Made by a program: the position numbers and the translations under genes. A stretch of 64,000 bases of DNA, taken from Apostichopus japonicus. Its lineage: Eukaryota > Echinodermata > Holothuroidea > Aspidochirotida > Stichopodidae. This document shows positions 35,601 to 49,500 of the stretch, one piece after another (within the stretch, counting starts at the first letter, position 1; every line of letters begins with the position of its first letter). The notes under the pieces are model-generated. The model ran no database searches. It saw nothing but the letters and a program-made list of their open reading frames with translations, and was not told the origin of the DNA. The stretch spans positions 2,194,764 to 2,258,763 of the forward strand of contig NC_092583.1 of assembly GCF_037975245.1 (NCBI RefSeq), in the 5' to 3' direction.

Positions 35601-38600
35601 CTCGTTTAGATAAAAAGTACACGACTGGCTTGAACTTACGCAATTCATGATTCATGAATATTCATTTCCACAACTAGCTATAAACCCATTTCTCGAATGC
35701 GTACCGTAGGTACCGAGCACTGTTAATACATGGCTGGTGAACTGAATTGCAATTCATGTCATATCCAATACATAACTGCAACAGTATTATCTGACCCATT
35801 TCTCCAAGCTACCATAGAAACTGAGCTAGATGATTGGCCTACTGATGCAGGTCATGAATATGCATAATTACATTCTAATAAAGTAGCTAACCTGTTTGAT
35901 GAAGCCGACATACTGATTTGAAAAGTACAAACACTACCTGCATTCTGGGTTGCTTTGCTTTTCACGTAGCGGACAGTTACTTAGAGATACCTGCTTATCT
36001 AGTTTGAATGAGCAAAACTTGCAGGAGGGTTCAAGAAAGACATAAAAAAAAGTTACTAATAATAATAATAAAACCTGAAATTCACTGGGTAGTTCTTTCG
36101 TCAATGTAACAACTTTGGTAAGTTCCCTCTCGTTTTACAGAACAGAGGACTAAAGTTGGTGGCTGTGAGAGCTGTATTCCCTAAATTACAATCAGGGACA
36201 CCCCCCCCCCCCCATCTCATTACTAACAAGAAAGACTCATCTGTTACTCTTGCCTTATGATTCTTTCCGACAAAACGATCTGATGAAAACACTCATGTTG
36301 TCCAACTTTGCAGTGCAACAAAGAAGTACATTTTACTGGAAACTTTGGGACTGCCCTTTGTCCTCAAATTGAATTTTCTCGGTTTCTAAAGTTCACCGTT
36401 TCTATTCTGACAAAATTTAATTTTGTCTTCTCTGTTTCGTAATTCATCTCCTATAAAAGCCCACTAACTATACGGTACCATGAGCAAACTGTAAGCGTTT
36501 CATAAAATGTATAAAAAAAATGATAAAAATTGGGGAAACTTTCTAAAGTCAAATTAAGACATTTGGTTCACAAATGACATCTGGAGACTAACACAGACCA
36601 CATCTTTTTACCATGAATTTCCAATCACCCGACGAAACGCCGTACGTGTGTATCCATCCTAGGGAAGTTTATAACAGACCAAACCTGCTTCGAACGGCAT
36701 CGGTTTGATGACACCTTTACACACGGAGGCGTTGAAGTCACGGACTTTAATAACTTGAAGCAGTATTATTTATGAGCACGGAAGGGCGTCCGGTACACGA
36801 GAATCACAAGTGTTAGAATTTTCACAATCGATGGTGTTACCGGCAATAAACGGTTTCGGAGCGGTCCAATCCAATTGGGTGGATGAATAAATTCATGAGA
36901 CTCCTTTTTCACAAACACCCAGGAGGTCAAGTACTGAAAGGTTATTATTTATTTTATTTTTTGCCAAGGTAGTACAGTATATATATTAAAATGTGAAACT
37001 AATTTTCATCTCCCAAATTCCGTTGCTCAACGGATCGACGGTTTTACCTTTTGGTGATTAGCCAACCCTAGATTTACAGAAGTACCATCCTGATAAAATA
37101 TGCAAAATCATTTCAAATCCCCAGAAAAAAAAATTTGGGCTGGTTTAGAAATAAAATTATCGACAAAAGATGAACTTGAGTCCGCCCCTTCTCTAATCTA
37201 ACCAAGTTTAATAAATAAAAAAAAAATAATGAAAAAAAGTGGTGGGATTTTTAAACATTATTAGATAATAAACTGAGCTTGTAAATGGTTGAAATAGTGA
37301 TTTTAATCTATTTTAACCAAGATACCGAGTAGAGAGTTTGAGAAAACACTTCTTCAGTACTCAAGAGATAGAAAGAGATATTGATATTTTATACACAAAC
37401 TCAGTATTTTCAATATGTCTTGATATGTTTTGTTAACATTCAACCTTCAACGATCACCAGCAAAAAGGTCTATGTAAATTTAATCCCAATGACATAAATA
37501 TCTTTTGTGATAACACAAACATTCGGATGTTTCACTTACTCTTAAAGGAAGATCGGTCAGTAATGATGCATTGACATGTTTTCAGTCAATATTTTATGAT
37601 ACGTTACTAACTTAACCTTGAACAAGATGTACAGACCCCCCGACAAGCAACCCTCCTGCTTACAAGGAGAGACACATTCAGTGATCCCATGCCAACAGCC
37701 ATCAAAAAATGTGAAAAAAGGTTTGATCTGCCTTCAACCCCTCCACAAAATCAGTCACAGGGAAATTTGGCCCCCTTCCCCCCAGTCTGCCCCCCTTCCC
37801 TGAAATCCTGTGCATGTCACTGACCCAATCACTCCCCCTGCCAAAGCATTTCATATCTCTGAGACACTGACTTAAATGGCATTTAACTCTCCTCCATTTT
37901 GAGAATAATTCCATTGATCTAGAATTTCAACAAAAAAAACTTTGACAGTTTTCCTAAAATTTTGGGCAATTTCCAATGATCTTCCTCCCAATATAACTAA
38001 CGATCGGCCGGACTATGTCGGATCTGGAATTCCACGGACCCCAGCTTCAAGGAAAATTCAGCTGGTTCATTTCTGTCAAGTTATTTTCACCATGTCCACG
38101 AGGAAACAGTTGTTCATATTTTCCTCCACAATTCATGGACAAAGACAAATTGCAGGAATTCTTTGTATACATATTTAATGTATCAGATATAAATAATATA
38201 GTAGGATATGAATTATTTGTCACACCTTTCAGCGAACAGGGACGGACGAAAAAATTTGTCACTCCGAACGAATTTGGAAACGGAGAAACTGGCGGAGAGG
38301 CTCCAGGTGATTTGTGATAAATTATGGAAGTCTTGTCGAATGTCTTAAGTAAGACATAAGAGGCCTCTATAACAAAAGTTCACATAAATCTTTAGAACAG
38401 ACCTCATAATGGTTAACAATTCAGATTTGAAAATAAGAACTAAAGGATAGATTTATCGTATCTCTTGGGGTTTCATGTTTTGTGGGTGGAGGGGGAGGGG
38501 AGGGAGGTCCCGAGGGTTGGGGAAGCAGCTGCTAAACCATCCATTTCTCAATAACAAATGTTCATTTGTTTTATGGAAAATATGTTGCAGGATAACAATG

Positions 38601-41600
38601 TGGAGTCATCAAATCTATTTTTTTTTGTTTGTTAAATCCTTGAGGTATTAAAATATGAACTACTGAGGTTCTGTTTTTAATAAAAAAAATTCTCATAAAA
38701 CTGCTTGTTATTCATGTACTGTAGGTATGCTTTACATTCTAACACTGTAATATCATAATGTCAGGATTCGTGCATCCTTCACTTTCCCCAAGAAATTCTA
38801 ACTTCATTTTAATATTAATGGCAATGGGATGGGGATTAAGGGAAGAGGGAGAAGAAAGGAGGGGGGAGGGGGAGGAGGGAGGTATACCAGAGGTGAAATC
38901 CTTACAAACTTAATCTTTAATTTTTATCATCACACGCTCCTATTGATCTTTTTATGTTTTATTTTGGGGAAAAAGAATGCACTTAGAAATCTTACACAAA
39001 AGTGAACCAGGCTCTGGTGGTACAGTACAGCATGCATGGGTCGCTATTCCAATACATGTATCATGCATTGATAAACTTACTGTAGCCTATTAAAGAAAAC
39101 AAAGAGGGGGGAGGGGAGGGGGGCAAGAAAAGTTATGAAAAACTTTGTCGTAACACCAAAAATCCAAAAATCCAAAATTTCATATTTCACTGTGCATTTT
39201 GCATACCACACCATACCGTACACGTCGTACCATCGGGTTCACTGGTACTTTTCTGTTGTCGGGCATGCACAAAGTCCTTTTTTTCTTCCATCGCTACGTG
39301 ACCCTGTGGGAGTAGGTGCTTGACCTCGCATGCGACACTCACGATTAGCCGAGAAATATATATAGAGGTACTAGGCTAATGTACTATCGCTGCAACAAGT
39401 ACAGGTGGTATTAATCGCTCTGATACATGCGTCGACAACCTCGCCACAAATTTTTTTTAATAAAGGCTGTCAACGGACCACAACGTGTTTTTTTATTATT
39501 ATTTTTTAAACTTCATCTCTAGCGTCGTACAATTCGTAGTTTTGTTAATTCAGATGTGAGGAAATGTTGGTCTGCATCTTGAGTAAAGAGCAAATGTACC
39601 AAAATGTTTTTTTTTTGGCCTTCTTTTTAAAAAAAAAATTTAGTCCTTTTTATTGTTTGTTTGTTTGTTGTTGAAAGTACCAAATTCCGCCAGTAAAGCA
39701 ATCAGAGATGTTACAAATTTGTCAAAGTTGTATTTTATAGTTATATGAGTGATGGTGATGATCCGTAAGTTTCAAATAATGCACATTTTTAGGAGAAACT
39801 ATTGTCAGATGTGTACAAGATGGTACGATGAGAAAGAGAGGAGATAGGAAGAGAGAGGATGGGGAGAAGAGAAGGGATGGGGTGAAGAGAGGGGATGGGG
39901 AGAAGAGAGGGGATGGGGTGAAGAGAGGGGATGGGGAGAAGAGAGGGGATGGAGTGAAGAGAGGGGATGGGGAGAAGAGAGGGGATGGGGTGAAGAGAGG
40001 GGATGGGGAGAAGAGAAGGGATGGGGTGAAGAGAGGGGATGGGGAGAAGAGAGGGGATGGGGTGAAGAGAGGGGATGGGGAGAAGAGAGGGGATGGGGTG
40101 AAGAGAAGGGATGGGGTGAAGAGAGGGGATGGGGAGAAGAGAGGGGATGGGGAGAAGAAAGGGGATGGGGTGAAGAGAGGGGATGGGGAGAAGAGAGGGT
40201 ATGGGGTGAAGAGAGGGGATGGGGTGAAGAGAGGAGATGGGGAGAAGAGGTCACTAGAGAAGAAAGGTGGTACTTGCTAGAGAGTTTACTCAGACCTGGA
40301 AAAAACAATTCTTCTTATCATGTTTACTTACGTATTTCATTTACCATTTACCCAAATGCCTATGGTTATTTTGAACAGCTTTAAAATGAGTAAATTTGAT
40401 CGCCCCCCACTCACCCCCTGCCCTCCCCATCTTTCCCATACCCATAGGAAAGAGAAGAAAAAAAAAAGAACGTTTGAAATCGTCATAAACTTACCACCGA
40501 CTTGACACCTAGTTGCAATCTCCCAGAGAACTAAACCAAAGGCATAGATGTCCACCCTCTTGAAGGACTCAAAGCACATAGTGTTCATACTCTCGTCCAA
40601 GAGTTCGGGCGCCATGTACCGTTTGGTACCCACTCTATTGTTCACCCCCATATTGATGCAGCCGTCCTCCTGCGTGTGGAGCACGGCCAGACCCAAGTCC
40701 GCGATGCAGCACCTCAGGTCCCGCTTCACTAAAATGTTCTTGCTCTTGATGTCCCGGTGGGCGATGGCCGGCTTGCTGTTGTTGCAGCTGATCTCCGTGT
40801 GCAGGTGGACCAGCCCGCTCGCGGCCGAGAACGCCAGCCGGCACGCCAGAGGGGCGTCGATGACGTTCCGGTTCAGGTAGTCGTACAGGGAGCCGAGCTC
40901 ATGGTAGTGCGTGATCAACCACAGTTGCGTACAAGAGTTCCGGGACGTCATGTCCGACGCGATGAAACCGAGGATGTTGTCGTGTCGTAGCATGACCGTG
41001 TTGTAGATCTCCGACTCCCGGAACCAGGATTTTTCGTCTATCGAGCTAAAGATTTTCACCGCAACGTTTTCGCCGAGCCAGTGCCCTCTCCAGACTTCGC
41101 CGTAACGTCCTTTCCCTGAAAGCGACAATACAAGACATAGGATATATACGTGATACTGAACGAGAATTCAAAAATGCATTGTCGTTTCGATGACGTAACA
41201 TGAGCAGTTTTCTTCATGAATCTGACGTAATGTATAGTGAGGGTGTACATGTTAACAAGGTTTAATATTTGACCTCTGATGACCCAAATGACCTCCACCA
41301 AAAACCATAGGCTTCTTTAACTCATTGTGGTACTTCTACACACTGAATTAGATGTCCGCCCAAAATGTCACTAAATTACTCTCTGTTAATATCAGTTATA
41401 TATTGGTGTGTTCTATGCTGGGGAAGGTTAAGAATGTTCACAAACTTTTTAAACCATTTTCAAATTTGTAACACCATTTCTGACACAAAGTGGAGGATGG
41501 GAGTGGGCGAGGAGGGGGGGGGGATGGAGGGAGGGGGAGCTGGTATTGAATAATTGTAGATACTGAATACAAGATTAACCTTCTTTGCTATCTAAGAGAG

Positions 41601-44600
41601 CTCTAAGTTTAGCTATGTACAGTAACCCACAAGGTTATTCCAAAACTTACTGGTTTGGATATTTACGAGTGACGAGCTTACCTGTCTCCTCACAACCTTA
41701 GCACCTCATTCTACCGTGCCTATAAAGTCCTGGTAAAATAATAACACTGTGCGCCCTCTATGACCGAACCCCCCCCTCGGTCACTCCTCACTACTCATGA
41801 GACCACTCCTTAAAAGTGGCCTCACGGTCACCGAAATAGGGGTGGCCAGAATCCTCTGGCCACCCCCAAGGACTCCCGTCGACTAAACTTCTCAAAGGTG
41901 AGCCCTTAACAAAAGGCACTGATGCCTTCCTAGCAGGGAGAGTGTAATCCTCCCCGCCGCAGCGGGTAAGGGGGGGGGACACTCTCCTGAGCCCTGCAGG
42001 CAAAACTACCCCTTTTTCCTAACAAGGAGCCTCATCCTGTAAAGGCCCAACACTTGCTAACCCTAAGACAACTTAGGTGAGTACGCATATGAAAAACACA
42101 GGGTGCAAAGTTACCCTCACCGATAGACCTGGCCGGTGACTCTTAGTAGTTGTTGGCTCTGTCTATCTGGTGTTGTGCTTGGAGTCGTGAGCCTAGTCGA
42201 ACGACTGCTCCCCCGTCCGGCTGTGTCCCACCCCCTCGGGGGAGGGAGGCGGGAATGGAGACAGGTAAGCTTGTCACTCGTAAATATCCAAACCAGTAAG
42301 TTTTGGAATATTTACTTCGCTCCTCGCTTACCTGTCTCCTCACAACCTTAGCACCGAGTGGCACTGCCTGATGGTGGGAGGCCCGAGGGGTGGGACCAAG
42401 TACCAACCGGACCTCGCATCGCCGAGCTACCAAAAGCTGCCTCGGCGTGTAGAGTGTCAGGTAAGTAACAGGCGACGAACGTAGTTGGTGTTTTCCACGC
42501 TGCCACCTTGAGGATGTCCTGTATCGGGATACCGGCAGAGAGAGCTGTGGAAGCTGAGGCCCCACTGATGTTGTGATCTCTTGGCCGGGTATCCCCCCAT
42601 CGTGAACGGGTGGATCATCTCTACTAGCCATCGGGATAGGGTATCCTTGGCGGCTGCTGTTTAAGGTGGTCGTGGCAGGATGAAAAGGGAGGTTGTTTGT
42701 CTCAACTTCTCTGTCCTGTTTAAGTACCACTTCTGTGCCCTGACTGGGCACCATCGCTTGTCCTCAGCCACTGATGAAAGGGTTTTGATTTCCGGAAAGA
42801 AAATGTCCCCGGGCAAGAAAGTCAAGGCCCGGTTCTTGGCAATAAGGGACGGGTCTGGAACCGTCCTCGCCCCATGGCCCTCGAATCTGATGTGGTTCTG
42901 TTTGGTTGTTAGGGCTTGGAGGTAACTCCTTCACGCTGACGCTACCGCAATGACGAAGGGTGTTTTCTTTGTAAGAGCAGCCAGGGAAGCGTTCCCCGTT
43001 GATTCGTACAGCGGCCCTGCCAGGGCATGCAGCACTGCTGAGAGCCCCGCAGAGGGGGCTAACTGTCTGACTCGTGGACGGCGATTAGCCATGCCTTTGG
43101 TGAGCTGGTCAATGTCTGGGCTAATGCCCAGCGTGGAGCCGTCTGGAAAACCAGACGTCCCCGTCTGGGGCCTGCGTGTGGGACCTGCGGCCTGGGACCC
43201 GGGGTCCGGAGGGAGCCACTAGGATGAATTTACCCTTGGAGCTGCGAATCTTCCTCAGTATCTGGCTGATCATGCCAAAGGGGGGGAAGAATTTAAACCT
43301 CTGGTCCGTCTCAAGGCAGGGACCTGGCGCTATGTGGAAGGCTGCAGGTGGGACCGCCTGTTACAAAAGATGGGCGGCCCATTGTTGCCCTTTGTCGTAA
43401 GCAGGTCTATCAGAGGTATGCCGAACATGTGGAAAAACCTACCGCATATTCCTTGCGAAGGGTTCACTCGTCGGGGTCGAGTTGTCCCCTGGGCAGAGCA
43501 TCGGCCCTCACACTCTCCTTTCTGGCTATATGGGAGACCCATAGGGCCGTGCCAGATTCTGCAGCTGTGGTGAGGGTCTCCCATGCCAGACGGCACAGTC
43601 CCTCTGCCCTGGTGCCACCCTGTCTATTGATGTAGCTACTGTACAGTATGCCACCACCATCGTGTTGTCTGAGAGGATGGTGATCAAAGTGCCCTGTACT
43701 TGGGCTTGGGAGGACTCCAGAGAGCCCCAACCCCACAGTCCTGAGAGCGAGGCGGAAGTACATGAAACCTGGTTATCTTTGCAAATAGGGTGTTGGGGCC
43801 GATCCTTTGCCCTGCTGACGCCACTGTGGTGCAGGAAAGTGGTTTCTCTGTATATGCTGCTAAAGAAGTCAAGGACAGTGGCCTGTATGATGACCTTGTT
43901 AGCACCTGCAATACAGCAGCACTCGCAGTACTGCTTGCAGTACCACAGTACCGCTGATGACCCCTTTAGTTATCAACCAGTTGCAATCAGAAAACCTCTG
44001 AAGAAAAGTACTGCCTTGATGATGTAGACCTAAGCTGTACCCTGTAGGGAGGTTTCATGGAGGTTCTTTCCATGAAAAATAATATTAATAATAATATTGA
44101 GGGTTGAACTGCGCCGGCCTATCTATCGATAACGAAGTCAGAGGCGCTAGCAATATTACCCTTCTCAAAAATAACCTGTTAAACAGAGAGAAATCCCTCC
44201 TGGATGGAAAGACGCAATGGAGATAAAGTGCCTTGCCCAAGGAAACAACAGAATGATCTGGCCAGGACTAAAACCTGCAAGCCTTAGATCACCAGTACAC
44301 TGCCTACACCGCTTGACCACAGTTCTCTCCAAAAATTGAGTACTGAATGGATAGTTTGCTTCATGAGAGTCTTAATCAATGCTACAGCTGCTATGTGGCT
44401 TTTACAACTACAGTATATGTATGTATTTGTGTATGTAATTTAGATCATCCTGCAAGTAGGAACTTGTGAAGAAGCCTCATTGGCTTATCAAAGCCGCAAG
44501 CTGACCAAAGTCAGTCTCGTACATTCATATTTAATGTCCATGACTATGAATTGTCAACAGCTCTGTAACTGGACAACATACATTAATCTTGGGGTGACAT

Positions 44601-46531
44601 GAACCGGGGACCTTTTGATTGGAAGGCACCGGGTTTAACCACTGAGCTAACTAAGCTACAGCCCTACTCACCAGGAACAAACTCCCAACAGGGGATGTGT
44701 AGGGTGGGTTTGTAGAAATTCCACCTCATAAATCCTGGCTGTTTAACGGAGTCCAGGGAGTTACTCAGCAACACAAAGGCGTTACTAAATGTTTAGTCTT
44801 TTGCTATGATAGCGTTATTAGAGGTGTAAGAAATATGTTACCGAAACCCTTTAGGGGCTATTATTTCAAAACAATTTCCGTTAAGACATTAATATAACAT
44901 TAATATAACGTAATATCTCATAGACATCTTATGTCAACGTTTTATCAACACCACATTTAACGTAATAAACACGTATTGAATGTTATGATAACGTACCCGT
45001 TACTTCTCAAATCTCTTCCTGTCGAGATGTGTCCATTTCGTAGTGCAGTAAAGGTTTCCAGCTTCCTATTGAAACCACCTAGCGCCTAGGCTAGTCAAGA
45101 CTAGGCCATCAGGTGCTACGAAATGCAACTCTGCTTAAGATGTCGGAACATCGAACATTGCTCATGAAGCGCATGCTGTATGTTCGGAGCGTGTTAGCGC
45201 TTGTAACTTGCTGGGGTTGTATCCTACCCCTTTTTCAACTTACTAACGCGTTTGTCTTGGTAATTCACCAAAGAAATAGGAAGAAAGGCTTATTCCATAT
45301 GATCGCTCACGTAGTCGATAGCGCGTTGCGGTAAAAGTTGAGCTTACACGTGTCACGCCAGGTGGCTGCTTGGCCCCCCCCTCCTCTCTTAACAAATGTG
45401 CCACGTTGTACCTTTTTTTTCTTTTCTTTTTTTCTGGCAGTTTGCCAAGGATCTATGAGCGATATGTTTCCTGGCACTTTGCCAAGTCTCGAGAAAGTTC
45501 TCTTCCTAGCAGTTACGGAATACTGTACGTCATGAGAACCGATTTGAAACCCCTCAGTCTTACGCATTTTAACATGTTCTGGAAGTGGGTTCACCAGTGT
45601 TTTAAACGACAGTGTTTTTAAACACCAGTAAGATTTTAACCTAGGCAAATGGCGATGAATTATGATTAGAGAGGAGTATAATTAGCGAGGAGAATATGAC
45701 CCCTGAGTGTCTGCAGGTACTCGATAAATAAACACACATTTGGGATGTGTAGTGGTAGCGGTGTTTTCCCGCAAATGATTCGAACCTGTCGTCGCCGCTC
45801 AAGCTGCTAGTTCCGGGGGGGGGGGGACACTCCCCCTATTCTGGGAAGCGGGAGTAACCGTCCTCTGTAACCCCGAAATCTAGGGGTCGACCTCGTCGTC
45901 TAGGCCGGACAGGTTGCCCGACGCTCTGCAAACCAGGTCGTGGGAACCTGGCTCGGGGCTGGTTCTCTTTTCGGATTGGGCGCTTGCCCCTGCTACCCCG
46001 TTCTGGGGGCCCGGCATTGGTAATCTCATCGGTTCCCGGCCTCAGGACCGGCCGCGGCTCCGGTTAGGGGGTCTGCGGGCCGGGCTTCTGCACCTGCTAC
46101 CCCGTTCTGGGGGCCTAGCAGTTGTTAATCTCGTTGTAAATGTTGTTGTAGTTGTAAATGTTATTGTAAATGTCGCAGTTGTAAATGTTGTTACTCTCGT
46201 AGGCTCCCGACTTCGGGACCAGTTTTGGATCCCGTTTGGAGATCTGTGGACCGGGCTTCTGCCCCTGCGCCCCCGTTCTCGTCGGGCCCGGGCCCTCCGG
46301 AGCCAATCTCTGAGGACCCAGCAGTCGATTGTATAGCTCTGGTTCCCGGCTCCGGGGGCGGTCTCGGATCTGGAGTGAAACCTCGGTTCTGCCTTCCCTT
46401 CGAGTCTCGCCGTACTCGGGGTCTCGCCGGACCCGGGGCCTCGCCGGACCCAGGCTCCCGTCTCTGTGTGCGTACCACGCCGGGTACCACCACGCCAGTA
46501 CTCCCCGACCCGGACATTCTGTCCTTTCCGG

Positions 46532-46567
<36 letters not shown>

Positions 46568-49500
46568 TTTTTTCTCGCCGGACCCGGGCTCCCGGAGCCT
46601 GCTATGGGACCGGCTCCGTTTCAGCGACCCCTCGGTCGTACTCTCTCTCTCGGACCCGAGCTCTCCGTGGCCTGTAGCCCGCGCTCTATGGGTCTCTCTT
46701 GCTGCGACCCGGACTGAGACGTTGCCTCTAGCCCGGCCGAGCCGTGCCTCTTCTCAAGAGGTCTTTTCTTGGCGGGAGCCTTGCTCCTGCCCTTCCCTCT
46801 GGCCGTAATCAACCGGACGTCGCCGGGACCATTAGGGGTACTCTTTGCTGCGACCCGGACTGAGACGTTGCCTCTAGCCCGGCCGAGCCGTGCCTCTTCT
46901 CAAGAGGTCTTTTCTTGGCAGGAGCCTTGCTCCTGCCCTTCCCTCTGGCCGTAATCAACCGGACGTCGCCGGGACCGTTAGGGGTACTCTTTCTCTCTCT
47001 CTCCACCTCTCCTTCGGCCCTCTCCTGGCCACTTTCCTCCACCTCTCTCACCACTTCTCCCTCCTCCTCTCTCTCTCTCTCTCCTGTCTCTCCTATATCT
47101 TTTTCTGGGCACCGATGGCCTAAGGAATCAAGTCCAGCCTGCCCTAAAGCTTGCTTCTTAGACTCGTAAGCCACTGGTCTATCTAGTGCCACTGGGCTGG
47201 CGAAAAATTTATGCAGACCAGGCGTGGGTCCCGTCTGGTGTAGGTTCTACACTTAGGACACAAATCGTGTTCGAACCAGGTTCTGCTTGGCCGAAACATC
47301 GAGTAGTTAAAAAGCTTTAGCTGGTTACGAGACAAACTAAAACGCTCGAATTAAGGAAAGACTAACTCTTAAGCTTACGGAAAAATGCAAACTAACAAGA
47401 GAACGGGAGAGAACGGGAGGTACATAACGGTGAGTAGAGGTACGTAGCGTAACCTAGCAACGGCAAAATACGAAAAACGCTACGAAGTGGCCTAACAAAA
47501 TCAACACAAGCTGAAAAGGAACATGAGAGAGCGAAATATAGAAGAAGAAATCGTGAATAGAAATACAATGTAGACATGCTATGAACATGAAAATACAACG
47601 ACACGCCTATAGCGTGGGGAAGGGAAAATGGCGGGAAACCTAGGCAGTTCGCGGAACTGCTACCCCCGCAAAAAACCTAAGGGCGGAAACGCACTAGGAA
47701 TAAAAACAGTCCCCAAAACCCTCCCTTTCAACAAAAAAGGATACTTATCGGGCTGGAAAGGACTGCAATACTCCTAAGAATCCGAGGAAAGAAACTTCCA
47801 AAGATCGCTAAAGAAAACCAAGACGAAATCCAAGGGAAATATATCCACAAGAAATTCACGTGAAGACACTTTTAATGGTAGAATGAGTAGTGAGGAGTGA
47901 CCGAGGGGGGGGTTCGGTCATAGAGGGCGCACAGTGTTATTATTTTACCAGGACTTTATAGGCACGGTAGAATGAGGTGCTAAGGTTGTGAGGAGACAGG
48001 TAAGCGAGGAGCGAAGTAAATACCTAAATTTAGTATCGGCAACATTTCTGTTTTGAAAAAATTAGTTTATGAGATGAGATGACATAATACAAAACACATC
48101 CACAGTTTCCAAATACTAAGCTTGTCTTTGTTACTTACACATTGTACACATACAGACCCCTGACTTCATAATAAAAGTCAAACCATCCATGTTTTCTTTT
48201 CCCAATTTACTGTTGTTGTTGTTGCACAACGATAAAAGACGGAGCGACATTCTTTCGGTCCAACAAACCAGTTTCCCCTTTTAAGGGAGAGTGAGAGGTC
48301 GGCTGTACTTTTACAAACTTTACATAACGACTTACTACAAGGTTATCACGCAAAGGAAGTCCGTGATGCATATTACTTACACGTCAATAGGCACCGATGG
48401 AAACTAACTAAATCTATTGTTCCTGCCGATCTGAAGGATGTCCTTAACGGAGACGATATCTGTAACTAACATTTATTGTTCCCCCCTTAACATGAATTCT
48501 CTTTTTTCTCTCCGCTTCAGTATGTCGTGCACATGGTAAGAAGATCATGATATTTCCGATGTTAACATTAGGGGCTGTCATTCTTAGGAAGCGGCTATTT
48601 TTTTTCAACCACCGCAATTTACTACCAAAGACAAACAGATTGATTACCTCGTTAAGTTTCACGGATCCTAATGATAATTGTTTTAGAGGCATTTAGACTG
48701 TAGGCAATCGGGTGCACTACAGACAAAGCTTAGAGGAATAACTAAGCAGTAAGGGGTTCTGCAGTAGGACAGTAAGTTTAGTTACTGTGAAATTTATGAA
48801 TTTCTTTTGATATTACTGTATCACTTATTGACAATAATAAGGGTACTGTGTACAAATTGGACAAAATTGGATATGCTAATAGTAAACTTTACAGGGTTAA
48901 TGAAGCAGTAAGGGACTCTAGGACAGTAACTATGAAATTTATGAATTTATTTTGATATTATCACTTAAATCATGATTGACAATAATAAGGCACTGTGTAC
49001 AAATTGGATATTGACAGACCCCCCCCCCCCAAGAAAAAAATTATTGTTGAGATTTGAAAATATAAGTGTAGCATATTAATATGCTTTACAAGAAGAACTA
49101 CACCGCAGGGGGGGGGGGGATAATTTGTCAGGTACATTACATTACAAACTGCTATATGGACAATGAGCAACTTTGCTGTACAGGTACTATAAGATGTAAA
49201 GGCAGTTTTTGTTCTATATACAGGAAACCATACTATTTCATAGGAGTCAAAACTCTTGAAAACACTAATTAATTAATTCCCTGCACCCTACTTTATCCAT
49301 ATATATGCTATCTCTAATTTACATCTAACACTACCATCACTACGACTTTGCCGCACGAGTGAGTCCTGCCTACGCTCTTCGCTCTTACCGATAAAAATGT
49401 GTGACTTTGGTGTATTAAACTGCTGTTACAGTATGTTAAAAGTCATTGGTCTTTTAATGAGAGATTGTTATGTTTTTCGTGGATGGGGTTTCCCCCAAAC

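Larger units (their letters stand above)
41636..48022 (-). mobile_element. DIRS-like tyrosine-recombinase retrotransposon, decayed
   Basis: A 6.4-kb element in the receptor intron between the GS and kinase exons, in the gene's orientation. It has perfect 122-bp inverted repeats near its ends (41677-41798 and 47883-48004). An internal segment (42253-42360) equals both outer ends joined in inverted order, the internal complementary region expected only in DIRS-type elements. In order along the minus strand come a gag-like region, RNase H and connection remnants, a tyrosine recombinase remnant, the internal complementary region and the end. All frames are broken and I see no reverse transcriptase core. 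SINE insertions at 44075-44668 sit where it should be. No flanking duplication is visible, as expected for recombinase-based integration. Confidence 0.85.

Noticed and set aside
39805-40308. 150- and 167-codon frames (KRGDGE and SSPHPL repeats)
   Set aside because: Produced by the 18-bp purine minisatellite; no start context or splice sites.
42143-42754. 203-codon minus-strand frame in the DIRS-like element
   Set aside because: It overlaps the recombinase remnant in a different frame and shows none of its motifs; a GC-rich chance frame.
45307-45648. 113-codon minus-strand frame inside the DIRS-like element as a reverse transcriptase
   Set aside because: No YxDD or other palm motif; Lys-rich because of a T-run.
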